Assembly: GCF_052857255.1 (NCBI RefSeq)
Contig: NC_135502.1
Location: forward strand, 187,547,806 to 187,611,805
Length of the DNA stretch: 64,000 nt
Direction: 5' to 3'
From: Amblyomma americanum
Lineage: Eukaryota; Arthropoda; Arachnida; Ixodida; Ixodidae
The notes under the pieces are model-generated. The model was not told the DNA's origin. It made no database searches and was given only the letters and a program-made list of their open reading frames with translations. The stretch's first letter is position 1. The number at the start of each line of letters is the position of its first letter. Positions 53,919-64,000 of this stretch are shown here, piece after piece. The position numbers were made by a program, and so were the translations under genes.

Positions 53919-54879
53919 CAAATAGTTTTCTACAAATGAACGTGCAATATCTACAAAGTCATTTTCTAGGTTCCTTTTTTATGTGTTTCATTGTACTCTA
54001 ATTTATAATACTGAAATCAGCAAATCCTAATTCAGATTTTATTGTATTCAACTGCAGAAGTTCATGTTTTTAGCGATGTCTTACATGATATGACTGAAGT
54101 CTGATATTTCTGGTTCCCGTTCCATCAAAGCCCGAGTTGCTTTCGGGAATGAAACCTCATAAACGCTCAAAGCAGTCATGCTTTGCGTAAGGTTGGCTGT
54201 AGAATTGTTGAGGTATCACAGTCGAGGTGTCAGGGGTTTGACGTCCCAAAGAAACTCAGATTATGAGAGATGTCATAGTGGATACAGGGATCAAACATGC
54301 ATCTTTTGAGTCAACAGTCTGGCACCATAACCACTGAGCGATTGTGGCTATGTGACTACCCTGAAAAGTACAAATGATTGCTGCGATTAAATGGCCCACA
54401 TAGCAATACTGAAGTGCCTAGTATTTATTTATTACTCACAGTGCCTTTGTCAAGGCATTACAGTGAACGGGGAAGAATAACACATTTCACTGTTCCTGTT
54501 CATGCTCCTGTTCATTTTTTATTGTGATATTTTTATGTGATATTTTAAAAATATGCAATTGATAAAAATTACAAATGGCTTTTTACTTGCATAAATACAT
54601 GTGCAATCTTCAGCTTCAACCAGTCACTTCTCATGTTACTTGTGCTTCACTTATAGGTAATCTCACTGCATGCATTCTTGTGAAAGAAGCTCATATCTTC
54701 CCTGTTCATGTAAATGTACAGTCTGTTGCAAAAGCTTTCAGTCTGCTGAGCCATTCAAAGCAACGGTGCAGAGGACTGTAAACCTTTGTTACAGACAGTA
54801 CATATTTTTTTATTAAGCAAAAGATCATCTTGCAAGTATTCATTGTATAAAATAAAAGTCACCATTATTCAACCCACCT
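53919..54879. other. Spacer between the convergent Harbinger genes, with repeat scraps
   Basis: Holds a minus-strand SINE relic (54215-54357) and a short inverted LINE tail (54420-54480: a TTTA run, then cagtgcctttgtcaaggcat). Poly(A)-type aataaaa sequences occur near 54848, close to the transposase stop on the other strand. No gene. Confidence 0.5.
54215..54357 (-). mobile_element. SINE relic, internally deleted
   Basis: Plus strand: ggggtttgacgtcccaaaga, tatgagagatgtcatagtgg, then a jump directly to gggatcaaacatgcatc and the inverted A-box region (ccataaccactgagcgattg). It is the SINE tail and head without most of the body. Confidence 0.6.
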
Positions 54880-57800
54880 TCAGTTGTGATCACCAGTGAC
54901 CATTGCATGCTGCCATGGCACTGCACCAGCCGTGACGAAGTGGTGCGTCAGCTTGTCACGCACTTGCTTGGCATGGCTAGGAAGAAATTTCACTGAAGTT
55001 ATATTTCATAATCTCCATAAACCAAGTCCAGTGCTGCATGTCACACAGTGCCAAAATATTGCGAGCCTCTGATGTGTACCATTAAACTTGGGTTTCTAAA
55101 AGTGGGTTATATAGAACCCTCTAGTTTGCTGGGCTATTTTTTTTCCTCTCAGATTTTCTGCATATAAAAAATCGAAACAAATTACATGAGGTTTAGTAAG
55201 TTGAACAAGTATGATCGCCAATGCCAGACGCCTACAGTAGCACACTGACAAGTGTGCTCCTGTTTTGGTGATGCGTATAACGCGTATAGTGCAAGGCTCG
55301 GTACAACTCGCTATAGTATAACAAACCTCGTACCGTGTTGCGTTGCAGCCTGTGAGTCTTTGTGCCTTGAAGGCCAAGCTGGAGTCATCGTCCCTCCAGC
55401 TTCCAGGAGAGAGGCGCCCCTCCCAGTCTTCAGTGTCGGCAGAGCCTGGCGGGCAGTACATTGAAGAGGATTCTGCGGACTCTTTAAGTAGATAGTTGTG
55501 CAGCACTATGCACGCACCAACATATCTATTGATGTTAATAACTTTCGCCTTAAAGGGTCGCCGCAGAATCCTCCACCTCTGCGCCAGGATGCCAAACGCA
55601 TTCTCTATAATGCGTCGTGCCCGGCTAAGCCGATAGTTGAAAATTCGGTGCTCATATTTTTCCTGCAGCGCAGCTTCATGCAGGGCTGAAGACAAGAACA
55701 GGAGAGATAAAGTACAGAGAACATTTTCATACACTTCTAGGTCATAAGCACTGCACTGCAAGACCAAACGGTCTACTTTGTTGCACGGAAAGCATGACCT
55801 TGAGGCCTTCAGTGAAGCTGAAAAGTTTCAAGTGTGAAGAATACTGAGGTTCGTGCTACTGTTTATAGAAAAGTTACACTGCACATGTTTTGTTATTTTC
55901 CGGTACCCCTCTATGGCACACCTGGAGCCACATTTTTGGAATGTGATTTTGGTGTTCTTGTTAACAGCGCAGTCACTGGTTTACAGAAATGAACCACAAA
56001 CCTCCTAGTTAGATGGAAAGGTGATATTGCAAAGCCTGAGCTGATGAATTCGTGACATCCAACACAAAACTGTCAGCATGCTTTAAACTGGCCTACATTA
56101 CAGCCTTCTTGAAATGGTAACATATGACAAACATTGATGAAATCAGGCATGCAACATTTGGAGAGCAAAAATATGGAGAATTTGGATTATGACAGATGCA
56201 CACTTCACTGCTTGATCATGCCAGTGATTTAGCTCTTTTTGTCTTAAGTGAAGTGAAACTTCATATGTAGACCTCTACCTCGTCTTGGATAAGGCCTCAT
56301 CATATATTCTTTCAGTGGGAAGGCCTCGTCCCCGACGAAGAAGTATGGCAGTGGCCCCTCGCTGCCTACAGGCCTTGCAGTGGGAAAGCCCCACTCGCCT
56401 CCAGCGATCTTTTTCTGAAGCGTTGAGGAGGCAAAAATTCCCCCATCAGAGTCACTGCCAAAATGCCCCATTTCAATGTAGAAGAACCTGCATGAAAAAT
56501 AGTTTGAAATTCAGTGCAGATATATAGACTAGCAATGAATATGTGTGTTTCTGACAACTGCTGTTTTGAATTGGACCTGTAAGTTATGTTTTAAAGGTCA
56601 CACCATGATGCAGTTGCTGAGAATGTGTAGTACTCAATAATTTTATGCATGGATTGAAACCCAAAGTGCTTAAACGAAATGGTGCCCTATGCATGGCATC
56701 GAGATTGATCATGTGTTTTGTTCACCGCTGTCTGATAGTCAGCAATCATGCAAGCCTGTGGTGGGTGTTATTATTAAGAAGGTGTCGCTGAACTGAACTT
56801 TCAATATGATTGTCTCGCCACGAGTTGGCATTTCTTAATTCATGATGATGAGCCTAGTGTTTTTGCTGCTGACACTGCTGCTTCCGCTTCCTCCCAATTT
56901 CCATGCATCTGTCGGTCTGTGTATTTATATGCTCACGCATTAAACACAATCATTTGGTAGTTGGTGCTTGTGTGTCTGTTCCTTCTTCATCTCGCCTTTT
57001 TGCTCTGTATGTGTCTAAGATGAATTGAACGTGCCAAGATTGTTGTATAATAGAGGGCCTTACCTGTAATGCGCATCACAGACAGCAAGCAGTGACTTGC
57101 TGAATGAGCCTTTATAATTGTGATTGGCGCTTCCAGAATTTGCTGGGCATTCTATAAGGACGTGCTTTCCGTCGATAGCACCAACACAGTGTGGCATCTG
57201 CCACCTCTCCTCAAAGTCTGCCGCAACCTGCAGAATAAATTTTAACGGCTATACATCCATATATCAAACTGAATTGCATTGGTCACTTACTCATTGTTCC
57301 TGTGCCTGCAGAGCACAGCAGCAATAGCATAATTATGATAACGAAGCTTACCTTTATCCACTCATCTGCTGCCTGTGGATGCCTCAGATAGAGTGGCTTC
57401 AGCACATCCCACAGTGCCTGGCAGACCGTTGCCACAAGGGAGCATGCAGTAGACCTTCCTAATAAGAAGTTAAAGGATAGCTCCCTTAGGGTTTGACCCG
57501 TGGCCAGGAACCTGCCGAAGCAATGACATAAAAAGGTTGAACAGCATAGATATTCGCTTAACTATGAAATTGATTTACACACCACAGATGAACTATTCAT
57601 CCTTGATTATTTATAATGAAAACAATGCTCACTACTATGCAGCATGAGCTCATGAAACAGATCAATTCAGCAAGCATTCTGTTATGACATGGTCAGAACT
57701 AAAATACTGTATACATGCAGTACATGCAAATAGAGTTTACCATTTTTCTAGCAACGCGAGTTACCTGATTGTCATGGCCAAACGGTCAGCCACCGGAATC

Positions 57801-58200
57801 GCACTCCTGAACCTGGTGTCCTGCACAGTTATAGAACTTCGAACCAGATCCAGGAGTGTGTCGAATGTCCGAGGCGGCATCCGGAGAAAGCTGCAAAGTG
57901 CAAAGGAGAAAAAAGAAGGATTGAAGAAAAAAAAGGTTGCAAAGTTCTGCCTTGTGCCACGAAGAGAGAAATGAAAACTTACTCTCTGTAATACTCCTCA
58001 TCGTGCGCCCGCAGCTGCGGTAGCAGGTGGCTTGCGTGTCCGGCCACTTCCCGCGATCGGAGACAGGGCCAGACCCACCAGCGACGCCGTTGCCGCTTTT
58101 TCTGTGCAGTACGCGCGCGCGCTGCAAGAGCTCGCGCGGCCGCACAGCACATCAGAACGGCGACGACGTCTTCCTCTTCGCTCATGTCATCGCAATACAT
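54880..58200 (-). CDS. Harbinger DDE transposase (7 exons, 441 residues)
   Basis: Exons on the minus strand: 58200-57983, 57890-57765, 57511-57352, 57227-57064, 56487-56279, 55685-55334, 54976-54880. All introns have GT...AG and the phases join, giving 442 codons including the stop. N-terminus: [18 protein letters not shown] acidic start, a basic region ([14 protein letters not shown]), then a helix-turn-helix-like part ([28 protein letters not shown]). DDE_Tnp_4 core: Asp187 in VGAIDGKHV, Asp219 in [11 protein letters not shown], Glu320 in [18 protein letters not shown]-terminus: [14 protein letters not shown] and GAVPWQHAM. This is the HARBI1-type transposase that cuts and pastes the element. 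Start taken as Met 58200; Met 58185 is an in-frame alternative. The complete length and kept triad suggest activity. Confidence 0.92.
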
Positions 58201-58412
58201 ATTATAAAAGTACAGGAACAGCACAACAGACAAGCACGAGCGATCGAGGGTCTGGCGCCAACAAGCAGAAGACAGAGAAAGAGCGCGAACGACGTCATTC
58301 CCGATGGTTCTCGTTTGGAACGAGAACGGAACGGGAAGGCGACTCCCGTAGTCGCTTTTCAAGTGTGAACACCGGTGTTGTTGAACTGCGCTGTAGTCGC
58401 AGGCGACTGCTG

Positions 58413-58451
58413 GTCGCGCGACCTCTGCGACTCGCAAGTGTGAATGGGCCC
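58413..58451 (-). repeat. Right terminal inverted repeat (Harbinger)
   Basis: 39 bp, the perfect inverted copy of the left end, followed by the TAA duplication 58452-58454. Confidence 0.96.
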
Positions 58452-58454
58452 TAA

Positions 58455-59408
58455 AACTCACCTGTTTCGAGGAAGGTGCGTCTGGTTCCGTCGCGGCGTT
58501 TACCAGCTCTGTCTTTGAGCAGCCCGTGAAACGAGATATGGGGACCCAAGTTAAGGCTATGACTAATCAGTCTCTTTCTACAACCGAGCATCGCATTCTG
58601 GTGGAACTACTTCTGAAGCACGTGATCGCGTTCGACTTTGCCAAGGGCGACTCAACACCGCTGCCTACCAGTCGTATTCATCACACGATCAACACCGGGT
58701 CCACCTCCGGTACGCCAGAGGCCCTATCGAGTCTCTTCAACTGAACGTAAGTTAATAGATAACCAAGTTCAAGAGATGCTAAAGAGCGGCATTATTTGAG
58801 AATCTTCTAGTCCTTGGGCAGCTCCAGTTATCCTCGTTAGGAAAAAAGATGGCACATGGAGGTTCTGTCTTGACTACCGTGAATTAAATACAGCCAAGAA
58901 GAAAGACGTCTACCCGCTTCCGCGAATAGCTGACGCAATTGATTGTCTGCACTCAGCTTCATACATTTCTTCTATTGATCTGAGATCAGGCTACTGGAAA
59001 ATCCCTATTCACACTGCAGATAAAGAAAAAACGGTCTTCATAACACCAGACGGCCTTTATGAATTTAACGTTATACCTTTTGGATTATGCAATGCGCCTG
59101 CAACATTCGAGTGGTTCATTGATACAATCCTTCGTGTAATAAAGTGTCCCATTTGTTTATGTTATTTGGACGACGTTCTAATTTTTGTCAAAACATTTAG
59201 TGAACACAACAGCCGCCTGGATAACGTGATTGATTGCATCGAACGAGCTGGTCTTGTTTTGAATTCAAAGAATTGTCATTTTGGGCACCGTGAAACAATT
59301 GTTCTTGGTCACTTGGTTGATAAAGGTGTTCGGCCAGATCCCAAGAAAATTGAAGCTGTCCACAGCTTTACCGTGCCCAATAAGTCAAAGAGCTACAGAG
59401 CTTTTTAG
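58455..59408 (+). pseudogene. Mag-like gypsy pol, RT (one stop)
   Basis: The gypsy element resumes after the Harbinger element. From 58743 one frame reads through to 59408, broken once by TGA 58797-58799, probably a CGA-to-TGA change. RT motifs in order: SSSPWAAPVILVRKKDGTWRFCLDYRELN, YPLPRIADAIDCLHSA, SSIDLRSGYWKIPI, PFGLCNAPATFE and CLCYLDDVLIF (catalytic YLDD, intact). LGHLVDKGVRPDPKKIEAV then leads into the RNase H linker. Upstream (58526-58744) the spacer and the DTGSTPP-like start of RT are in a different frame. Confidence 0.82.
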
Positions 59409-59635
59409 GCTTCTGCTCGTACTTTCGACGCTTTATACCAAGGTTTGCGGACATCGCTTACCCGCTCTTGTGTCTGCTGCATAAAGATGCACCATTCAAT
59501 TGTACCAGTGAATCTGAAGTTTCTTTTGACCTCGGGCCCCATCTACGCTTCTTCTGCCCCTCAGCACCAATTGAAGTACACACTGATGCAAGTGGTATCA
59601 GTATCGGCGCTGTGCCTTTACAACGCCATGGCCAC
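59409..59635 (+). pseudogene. Mag-like gypsy pol, RNase H first part
   Basis: After a frame change near 59405 the RNase H region reads LLHKDAPFN and IEVHTDASGISIGAV (catalytic Asp), and it stops at the insertion site GCCAC (59631-59635). The reading continues after the inserted LTR element at 63647. Confidence 0.75.
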
Positions 59636-60473
59636 TGTGGAGTTCGCTGACCTTTCTGCGAACTCGTTGGTCTTGTGTTCTCAAGGAAGGCCGCTCCAGT
59701 CGGGTCGGAAGTCCCCAACAAAGGGGCCCGTCCCGTCCCTGCCTCTCCTTTGTGCAGCGGACGTCCTCGTTTACGCCGCGCCGTCACGGGGATGACCCGC
59801 CGGGAAAACGCGAACCAAGTACAGCTGACGACATGTGGTTGTTAAGGGGTGGACGAGGTTTCGGGGGCGCACGAGATACGGACGAGATATTAGCCGAATG
59901 ACCGGAAACCCACTATTCCTGTAACGACTGTCTACTTCCCTTAACGATTGTGTTCTCTTTGTTGCTGTCAACAACCTGAGTCATCGCCTCGTCGGCACAT
60001 GTTTCTAGCGTCTGTGGTGCCGCGGGTGGCGTGGGGAACGGAAGTCGCATTTGTGTTGTTTGTCTATTTGATTGCAACCTCTCCTTTCCCAAATGTTTAA
60101 TCAGTACTTTTTCCCCAATCTCTGATCAGTGGGCGGACCTTGTTTTCCTTTCCCTAACCACTGATTGGCGAGATGGGTCGTTTGTTATCTTATTGGTTGC
60201 TGTCCCCGCTAAGGGCGGAGACAGAGGGTTTAAAACCAAGCGCTCTGGGTTGAGCGGAGGCTGAATTCGTCTGATCCACGATTTAGTCATGTAAATAGAT
60301 TTCTCCTTGCTTTGTTTCTTCTCGTTTTTTTACCTATGTTGTAAATAAATATTAACCTTCTCCTTTCCTTGAGTAATGTGAATGTTTGCGAGTAGAACCA
60401 TCGGGTCATCAAGAAACCCCGATTTCATCATCAAGTAGTTTCCTCTCATCGCCACCGGAAGGGAATCTCAACT
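59636..60473 (+). repeat. 5' LTR of the non-autonomous element
   Basis: 838 bp, starting TGTGGAGTTCGC and ending CTCAACT. It contains a TTTAAAA box near 60228 and a poly(A)-type gtaaataaat near 60340. The ends are not a simple TG...CA, so the last one or two bases are uncertain. Confidence 0.9.
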
Positions 60474-60490
60474 GGCGCAGTCGAGACAGG
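60473..60490 (+). promoter_or_regulatory. Primer binding site of the non-autonomous element
   Basis: TGGCGCAGTCGAGACAGG begins at the LTR edge. A TGGCGC start is typical for tRNA 3'-end primers of gypsy elements. It overlaps the last LTR base. Confidence 0.65.
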
Positions 60491-60998
60491 ATCGCAAGTT
60501 CTTTCTACTCAAGGCATTGGACGGAAGGTGAGAAGAACAAGTCGGTGGACAAGCTGTTTGTCCTAAAGGAGAAAACGTGAAGCTGCGTCGAAAGACTGAC
60601 GTCGAAAGCTTCGGGATCACGGGTCGAGTTCGAGAGGACGTCGGAGGCTCAGGCCAGCTAGGAGCTGAAGGAGCCGGGCAACAACAAGCCATCGAGGGTT
60701 CGAGTCAGCGAGCTGCTGAAAAGAACCAGGCGTCCGCATCGAACGGGTTCGAGTCAGCGAGCTGCTGAAAAGTAACCAGGCGACCAAGTCAAGCCAGTCA
60801 AACGAGGCAGAAGTCAGCGAGCTGCTGAGAGATCCAGAGCTCAAGTCGTCCGCATCGAGGAGCCTGTCGTCATCACTGAGGACGACGAGATCACCGGGCC
60901 AGAGAGCAACCAGGAAGGTAGGAGACCTTTCTGCTTTCTCCGAATTCACCATGTCGGTGTAGTGTTTAGTGCTAGAAACGATAGCACGGAAAACGGAG
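60491..60998 (+). other. Leader of the non-autonomous element
   Basis: Untranslated leader of about 500 bp. It contains three copies of gtcagcgagctgctga (near 60705, 60755 and 60815), with the first two inside a longer repeat of about 57 bp. A packaging or structural role is possible but not shown. Confidence 0.6.
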
Positions 60999-62609
60999 AT
61001 GGCTGCCGTACGGTATGATCAGGAGGGCAGGATGCGACGTGTTGAGCAGGAGGAGGCTGAACAGCTGAGTGAAATTGAAAATTTGAAACTCCAAATTGAG
61101 CTAGAAAAGAGAAAACTTGCACAGATGCAGTTGAAATTAAGGCAAGGGACGAAAGTTGATAGCGAGGTCTTATTCGCAGCAGTTCAATGTTATAACTGCA
61201 TGAAATTTGGACATTCGATGATTGACTGTCCGAACTCAAAGCAAGAACCAGATTTTCCCGCGGTGAGGACAGATGTGTGCAAACTAGTAGCTCAGGTAAA
61301 GATACTGGCGCCTGATAAGCTACATTCCCAGTCGGAGATGACTGTTAATAAGGTCAGTCAACCAGATGGGATGGATGATCCGGCATGCGGAGACTTGCAT
61401 ACCGAAGGTCAGAGTTCTGAAACCTGTGTGGATTCAGGGACTGAAATAAAATTAACAGGAGACCAAATTCAGTTACGTTCTAGGGGTGAGTGCTCTGAAG
61501 AAACGAAACAGGAAGATGCGGTTCTCCAGGTAGCGGACGCTGATCTGTCTTGTGTGCCGATGACTACAGCTTTGAAAGCTGAAGCGGTCAGACAGCAGGG
61601 CCTAATCTTGTGTATCGCACCAGAAGAGATATGCATAGGAGCGTTAGTCACTCCTGTGACGAACATGTTGTCAGAGCAACCCAATATAGACCAGACCCAG
61701 GAGACACATGAGTGTATTGCTCGCGAACAAGAGCTCAGCATCGTACCCCAGCCAGTGTGCGCTAACTCCGACGCAGCATTAAGGGTCGAGGACGGGGAGA
61801 AGGCGGATCTGATTGTGAGAACGCTCTTTGCAGTCGATAGTAATCTAGCCGCCAAAGATGAGTTGTTTTGCCAGCCGGTGCTGACACTGTGCGTGTTGAC
61901 AGATCTAGCTGAAGGTGTAGGGCAGCTAGTAACATCGGAAACACACTCGGTACTAGAGCAGCCAGAAAGGAACCAGCCAGATGAGGAACATCAGAGCTCA
62001 GATTTCGATGAGCGTTTCAGAATCTCGCACGAATCTGTTCGAGACAGACTCGAGGGTTCAGTGGAGCTTCAGGCAAATCCAGAAGCTACAAATGTTCCTG
62101 CAGCAGATTGGGAGTTAACAGGAACAGCTGCGAGTTCCGCAGCAGATAGGGAACTAGGGGATTCGGATACTGCACCCATCCCTGCAAGCTTAAACATGGA
62201 GCATAAGACCTCATTACCAGAAGAGCGGGAGCAAGCTGGTCAAGGTAAATGGGAGAAAAGAATGCTTAAGGGCATGGTTTTCTTTGAAGAGAATGCCGGC
62301 TGCCAGCCGTACAGGCAGCTAGCGCTACCTGAAGCGCGATGTAAAACTGCATGTGAAGTAGCCGGTGACAGGCCTATCCCAACTGTGAAATTCAAAGAGG
62401 CAGAGAACGCAGACACGATGGCAGCAGCAATCTTGGTAGAATGCAGGGAGCTGGTGAGCTTTGTTGCTTTTGATGAAAACGACGATGTAGACCCGATAAC
62501 GGCGGTAGCCTTCACAACCGGCGCCGTGTCGGATAAATTGGAATTTTGGTCCAATCTTGTGGACAAAGCTAAAAGGAAACATCTTCTTTTTCGAGATGTA
62601 GGTGGCTAG
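60999..62609 (+). CDS. Gag-like protein of the non-autonomous LTR element (536 residues)
   Basis: The frame is open from ATG 60999 (MAAVRYDQEGRM) to TAG 62607-62609. Residues about 11-49 are a strongly charged coiled coil (EQLSEIENLKLQIELEKRK). Residues 64-77 form one CCHC zinc knuckle (CYNCMKFGHSMIDC: Cys64, Cys67, His72, Cys77). The rest (80-536) is acidic and low in hydrophobics, with no domain I recognise; a typical capsid fold is not visible. It is likely an RNA-binding Gag substitute that brings the element RNA into particles made by another element. GTG 60969 would add ten codons; the ATG is preferred. Only one frame and no stop in a young copy suggest the protein is maintained. Confidence 0.75.
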   Translation: MAAVRYDQEGRMRRVEQEEAEQLSEIENLKLQIELEKRKLAQMQLKLRQGTKVDSEVLFAAVQCYNCMKFGHSMIDCPNSKQEPDFPAVRTDVCKLVAQVKILAPDKLHSQSEMTVNKVSQPDGMDDPACGDLHTEGQSSETCVDSGTEIKLTGDQIQLRSRGECSEETKQEDAVLQVADADLSCVPMTTALKAEAVRQQGLILCIAPEEICIGALVTPVTNMLSEQPNIDQTQETHECIAREQELSIVPQPVCANSDAALRVEDGEKADLIVRTLFAVDSNLAAKDELFCQPVLTLCVLTDLAEGVGQLVTSETHSVLEQPERNQPDEEHQSSDFDERFRISHESVRDRLEGSVELQANPEATNVPAADWELTGTAASSAADRELGDSDTAPIPASLNMEHKTSLPEEREQAGQGKWEKRMLKGMVFFEENAGCQPYRQLALPEARCKTACEVAGDRPIPTVKFKEAENADTMAAAILVECRELVSFVAFDENDDVDPITAVAFTTGAVSDKLEFWSNLVDKAKRKHLLFRDVGG

Positions 62610-62802
62610 AAATCATTCTGCCAATTTGGTGCACCGATCTGACATGGTGGATTCCGGAATGTGCAGATTGGTGTCCTAACCTTGTGTGCACGGAACGAAT
62701 TGAGGCTGTGTATGTGTGTGCGCAGTGCTGCTTGGAACCTTGTGGCCGGACTTTAATGTTACACTGACAGCAAGTGTCCGCGTGACATTCTTGGTTGGGA
62801 GG
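62610..62802 (+). other. 3' UTR of the non-autonomous element
   Basis: Non-coding, ending ttggttgggagg immediately before the 3' LTR. The last purine-rich bases are a weak polypurine tract candidate. Confidence 0.6.
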
Positions 62803-63641
62803 TGTGGAGTTCGCTGACCTTTCTGCGAACTCGTTGGTCTTGTGTTCTCAAGGAAGGCCGCTCCAGTCGGGTCGGAAGTCCCTAACAAAGGGGCCCGTCC
62901 CGTCCCTGCCTCTCCTTTGTGCAGCGGACGTCCTCGTTTACGCCGCGCCGTCACGGGGATGACCCGCCGGGAAAACGCGAACCAAGAACAGCTGACGACA
63001 TGTGGTTGTTAAGGGGTGGACGAGGTTTCGGGGGCGCACGAGATACGGACGAGATATTAGCTGAGTGACCGGAAACCCACTATTCCTGTAACGACTGTCT
63101 ACTTCCCTTAACGATTGTGTTCTCTTTGTTGCTGTCAACAACCTGAGTCATCGCCTCGTCGGCACATGTTTCTAGCGTCTGTGGTGCCGCGGGTGGCGTG
63201 GGGAACGGAAGTCGCATTTGTGTTGTTTGTCTATTTGATTGCAACCTCTCCTTTCCCAAATGTTTAATCAGTACTTTTTCCCCAATCTCTGATCAGTGGG
63301 CGGACCTTGTTTTCCTTTCCCTAACCACTGATTGGCGAGATGGGTCGTTTGTTATCTTATTGGTTGCTGTCCCCGCTAAGGGCGGAGACAGAGGGTTTAA
63401 AACCAAGCGCTCTGGGTTGAGCGGGGGCTGAATTCGTGTGATCCACGATTTAGTCATGTAAATAGTTTTCTCCTTGCTTTGTTTCTTCTCGTTTTTTTAC
63501 CTATGTTGTAAATAAATAGTTAACCTTCTCCTTTCCTTGAGTAATGTGAATGTTTGCGAGTAGAACCATCGGGTCATGAAGAAACCCCGATTTCATCATC
63601 AAGTAGTTTCCTCTCATCGCCACCGGAAGGGGATCTCAACT
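62803..63641 (+). repeat. 3' LTR of the non-autonomous element
   Basis: 839 bp, one base longer than the 5' LTR and with about ten differences. It is followed by the GCCAC duplication at 63642-63646. Confidence 0.92.
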
Positions 63642-63646
63642 GCCAC

Positions 63647-64000
63647 GATCAGCACGTGGTAGCATATGCCAGCCGCTCGTTGAGGAAGTGCGAAAGGAAT
63701 TACACAGTTACCGAGCAAGAATGTCTCGCCGTTGTTTTCGCTTTACAGCACTTCCACTCCTATCTGCACGGGAATGCTTTCACCGGCGTGACCAACCACC
63801 ATTCGCTTTGCTGGCTCGTGAGTCTTCGTCACCCCTGTGGACGGCTCGCTCGATGGGCTTTGCGCCTACAAGAATTTAATTTTACTGTCGTGCACAAGAG
63901 CGGCCGTAAACACTCAGATGCTGATTGTCTTTCGCGTTTGCCGCTTGAAACAACCGATGACGACGCAGACAACTTCGATGAATACTTAGCTTCCCTTTCA
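63647..64000 (+). pseudogene. Mag-like gypsy pol, RNase H second part (continues beyond the window)
   Basis: The host gypsy resumes: [62 protein letters not shown] and [17 protein letters not shown], the complete second half of the RNase H. It follows in frame from 59635 once the LTR element and one GCCAC are removed. The normal D in VVTDHH reads TN here. The integrase and 3' LTR lie beyond the window. Confidence 0.85.

Larger units (their letters stand above)
50916..58451. mobile_element. PIF/Harbinger DNA transposon, 7,536 bp, apparently intact
   Basis: Perfect 39-bp terminal inverted repeats start GGGCCCATTCACACTTGCG, flanked by TAA on both sides (50913-50915 and 58452-58454), the signature target duplication of PIF/Harbinger. 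It contains two convergent spliced genes, the MADF-BESS gene (plus) and the DDE transposase (minus), each with an unbroken spliced frame. Subterminal regions are rich in GTCGC/GCGAC words, candidate transposase binding sites. It interrupts the gypsy element between protease and RT. A TA-flanked MITE and a SINE relic lie in its central spacer. Confidence 0.95.
59636..63641 (+). mobile_element. Non-autonomous LTR retrotransposon, 4,006 bp
   Basis: Two LTRs (838 and 839 bp, about 1.2% different by hand count) flank a 2.3-kb interior with a single ORF and no protease, RT, RNase H or integrase. GCCAC is duplicated on either side (59631-59635 and 63642-63646). With one copy removed, the host gypsy RNase H reads through without a break. 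A primer binding site follows the 5' LTR. It must rely on enzymes from a related autonomous element not present here. Confidence 0.9.

Overview
The window looks like nuclear DNA of a hard tick (Ixodidae), and almost everything recognisable in it is transposable-element DNA. The tick assignment is inference. It rests on several tRNA-derived SINE copies whose body resembles the Ruka SINE family described in Rhipicephalus, on the mix of LINE, Penelope and Ty3/gypsy families, and on spliceosomal introns inside a DNA transposon. I found no convincing single-copy host gene, no rRNA and no CRISPR array. The only tRNA-like locus is a mismatched tRNA-His look-alike.

Layout. 1-3.1 kb: a Penelope-like reverse transcriptase relic split by a 5'-truncated LINE with a 12-bp target duplication. 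3.3-6.5 kb: a minus-strand LINE scrap, a 565-bp GATG array, the tRNA-His-like locus and a SINE. 6.8-11.1 kb: one LINE with an esterase-like ORF1, hit by a TTAA-flanked MITE, a foldback with an 11-bp duplication, a TTA-flanked MITE and a reverse-oriented LINE tail. 11.4-13.9 kb: a small unknown ORF, microsatellites, a SINE and a THAP zinc-finger remnant. 13.9-19.1 kb: a degenerate LINE with zinc-knuckle ORF1, endonuclease, RT and RNase H. 19.1-22.6 kb: nothing recognised. 22.6-28.3 kb: a plus-strand CR1-like LINE with an almost intact minus-strand CR1-like LINE inserted in its 3' UTR. 28.3-33 kb: mostly unrecognised. 33.0-40.24 kb: a complete young gypsy element with two 883-bp LTRs, a 4-bp duplication and a canonical -1 frameshift signal between gag and pol. 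40.85-47.8 kb: a foldback repeat split by one insertion holding parts of two different minus-strand LINEs. 48-48.7 kb: two SINEs. 48.8-64 kb: a Mag-like gypsy element, running off the window, interrupted twice.

The most notable region is 48.8-64 kb. The host gypsy element contains a 7,536-bp PIF/Harbinger transposon (50916-58451) with TAA duplications and 39-bp perfect terminal inverted repeats. Two convergent spliced genes inside it read without a stop or frameshift: a 255-residue MADF-BESS-type protein from eight exons and a 441-residue DDE transposase from seven. About 1.2 kb downstream, the same gypsy pol is split again by a 4,006-bp LTR element (59636-63641) with near-identical LTRs. Its single 536-residue ORF has a coiled coil and a zinc knuckle but no pol. 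It looks like a non-autonomous LTR retrotransposon that depends on proteins supplied elsewhere.

The genes here do not form a pathway. They are separate mobile-element machines at different stages of decay. The Harbinger pair looks like a working two-protein transposition module. The 33-kb gypsy copy and the minus-strand CR1 are recent, but each carries at least one feature that affects function.
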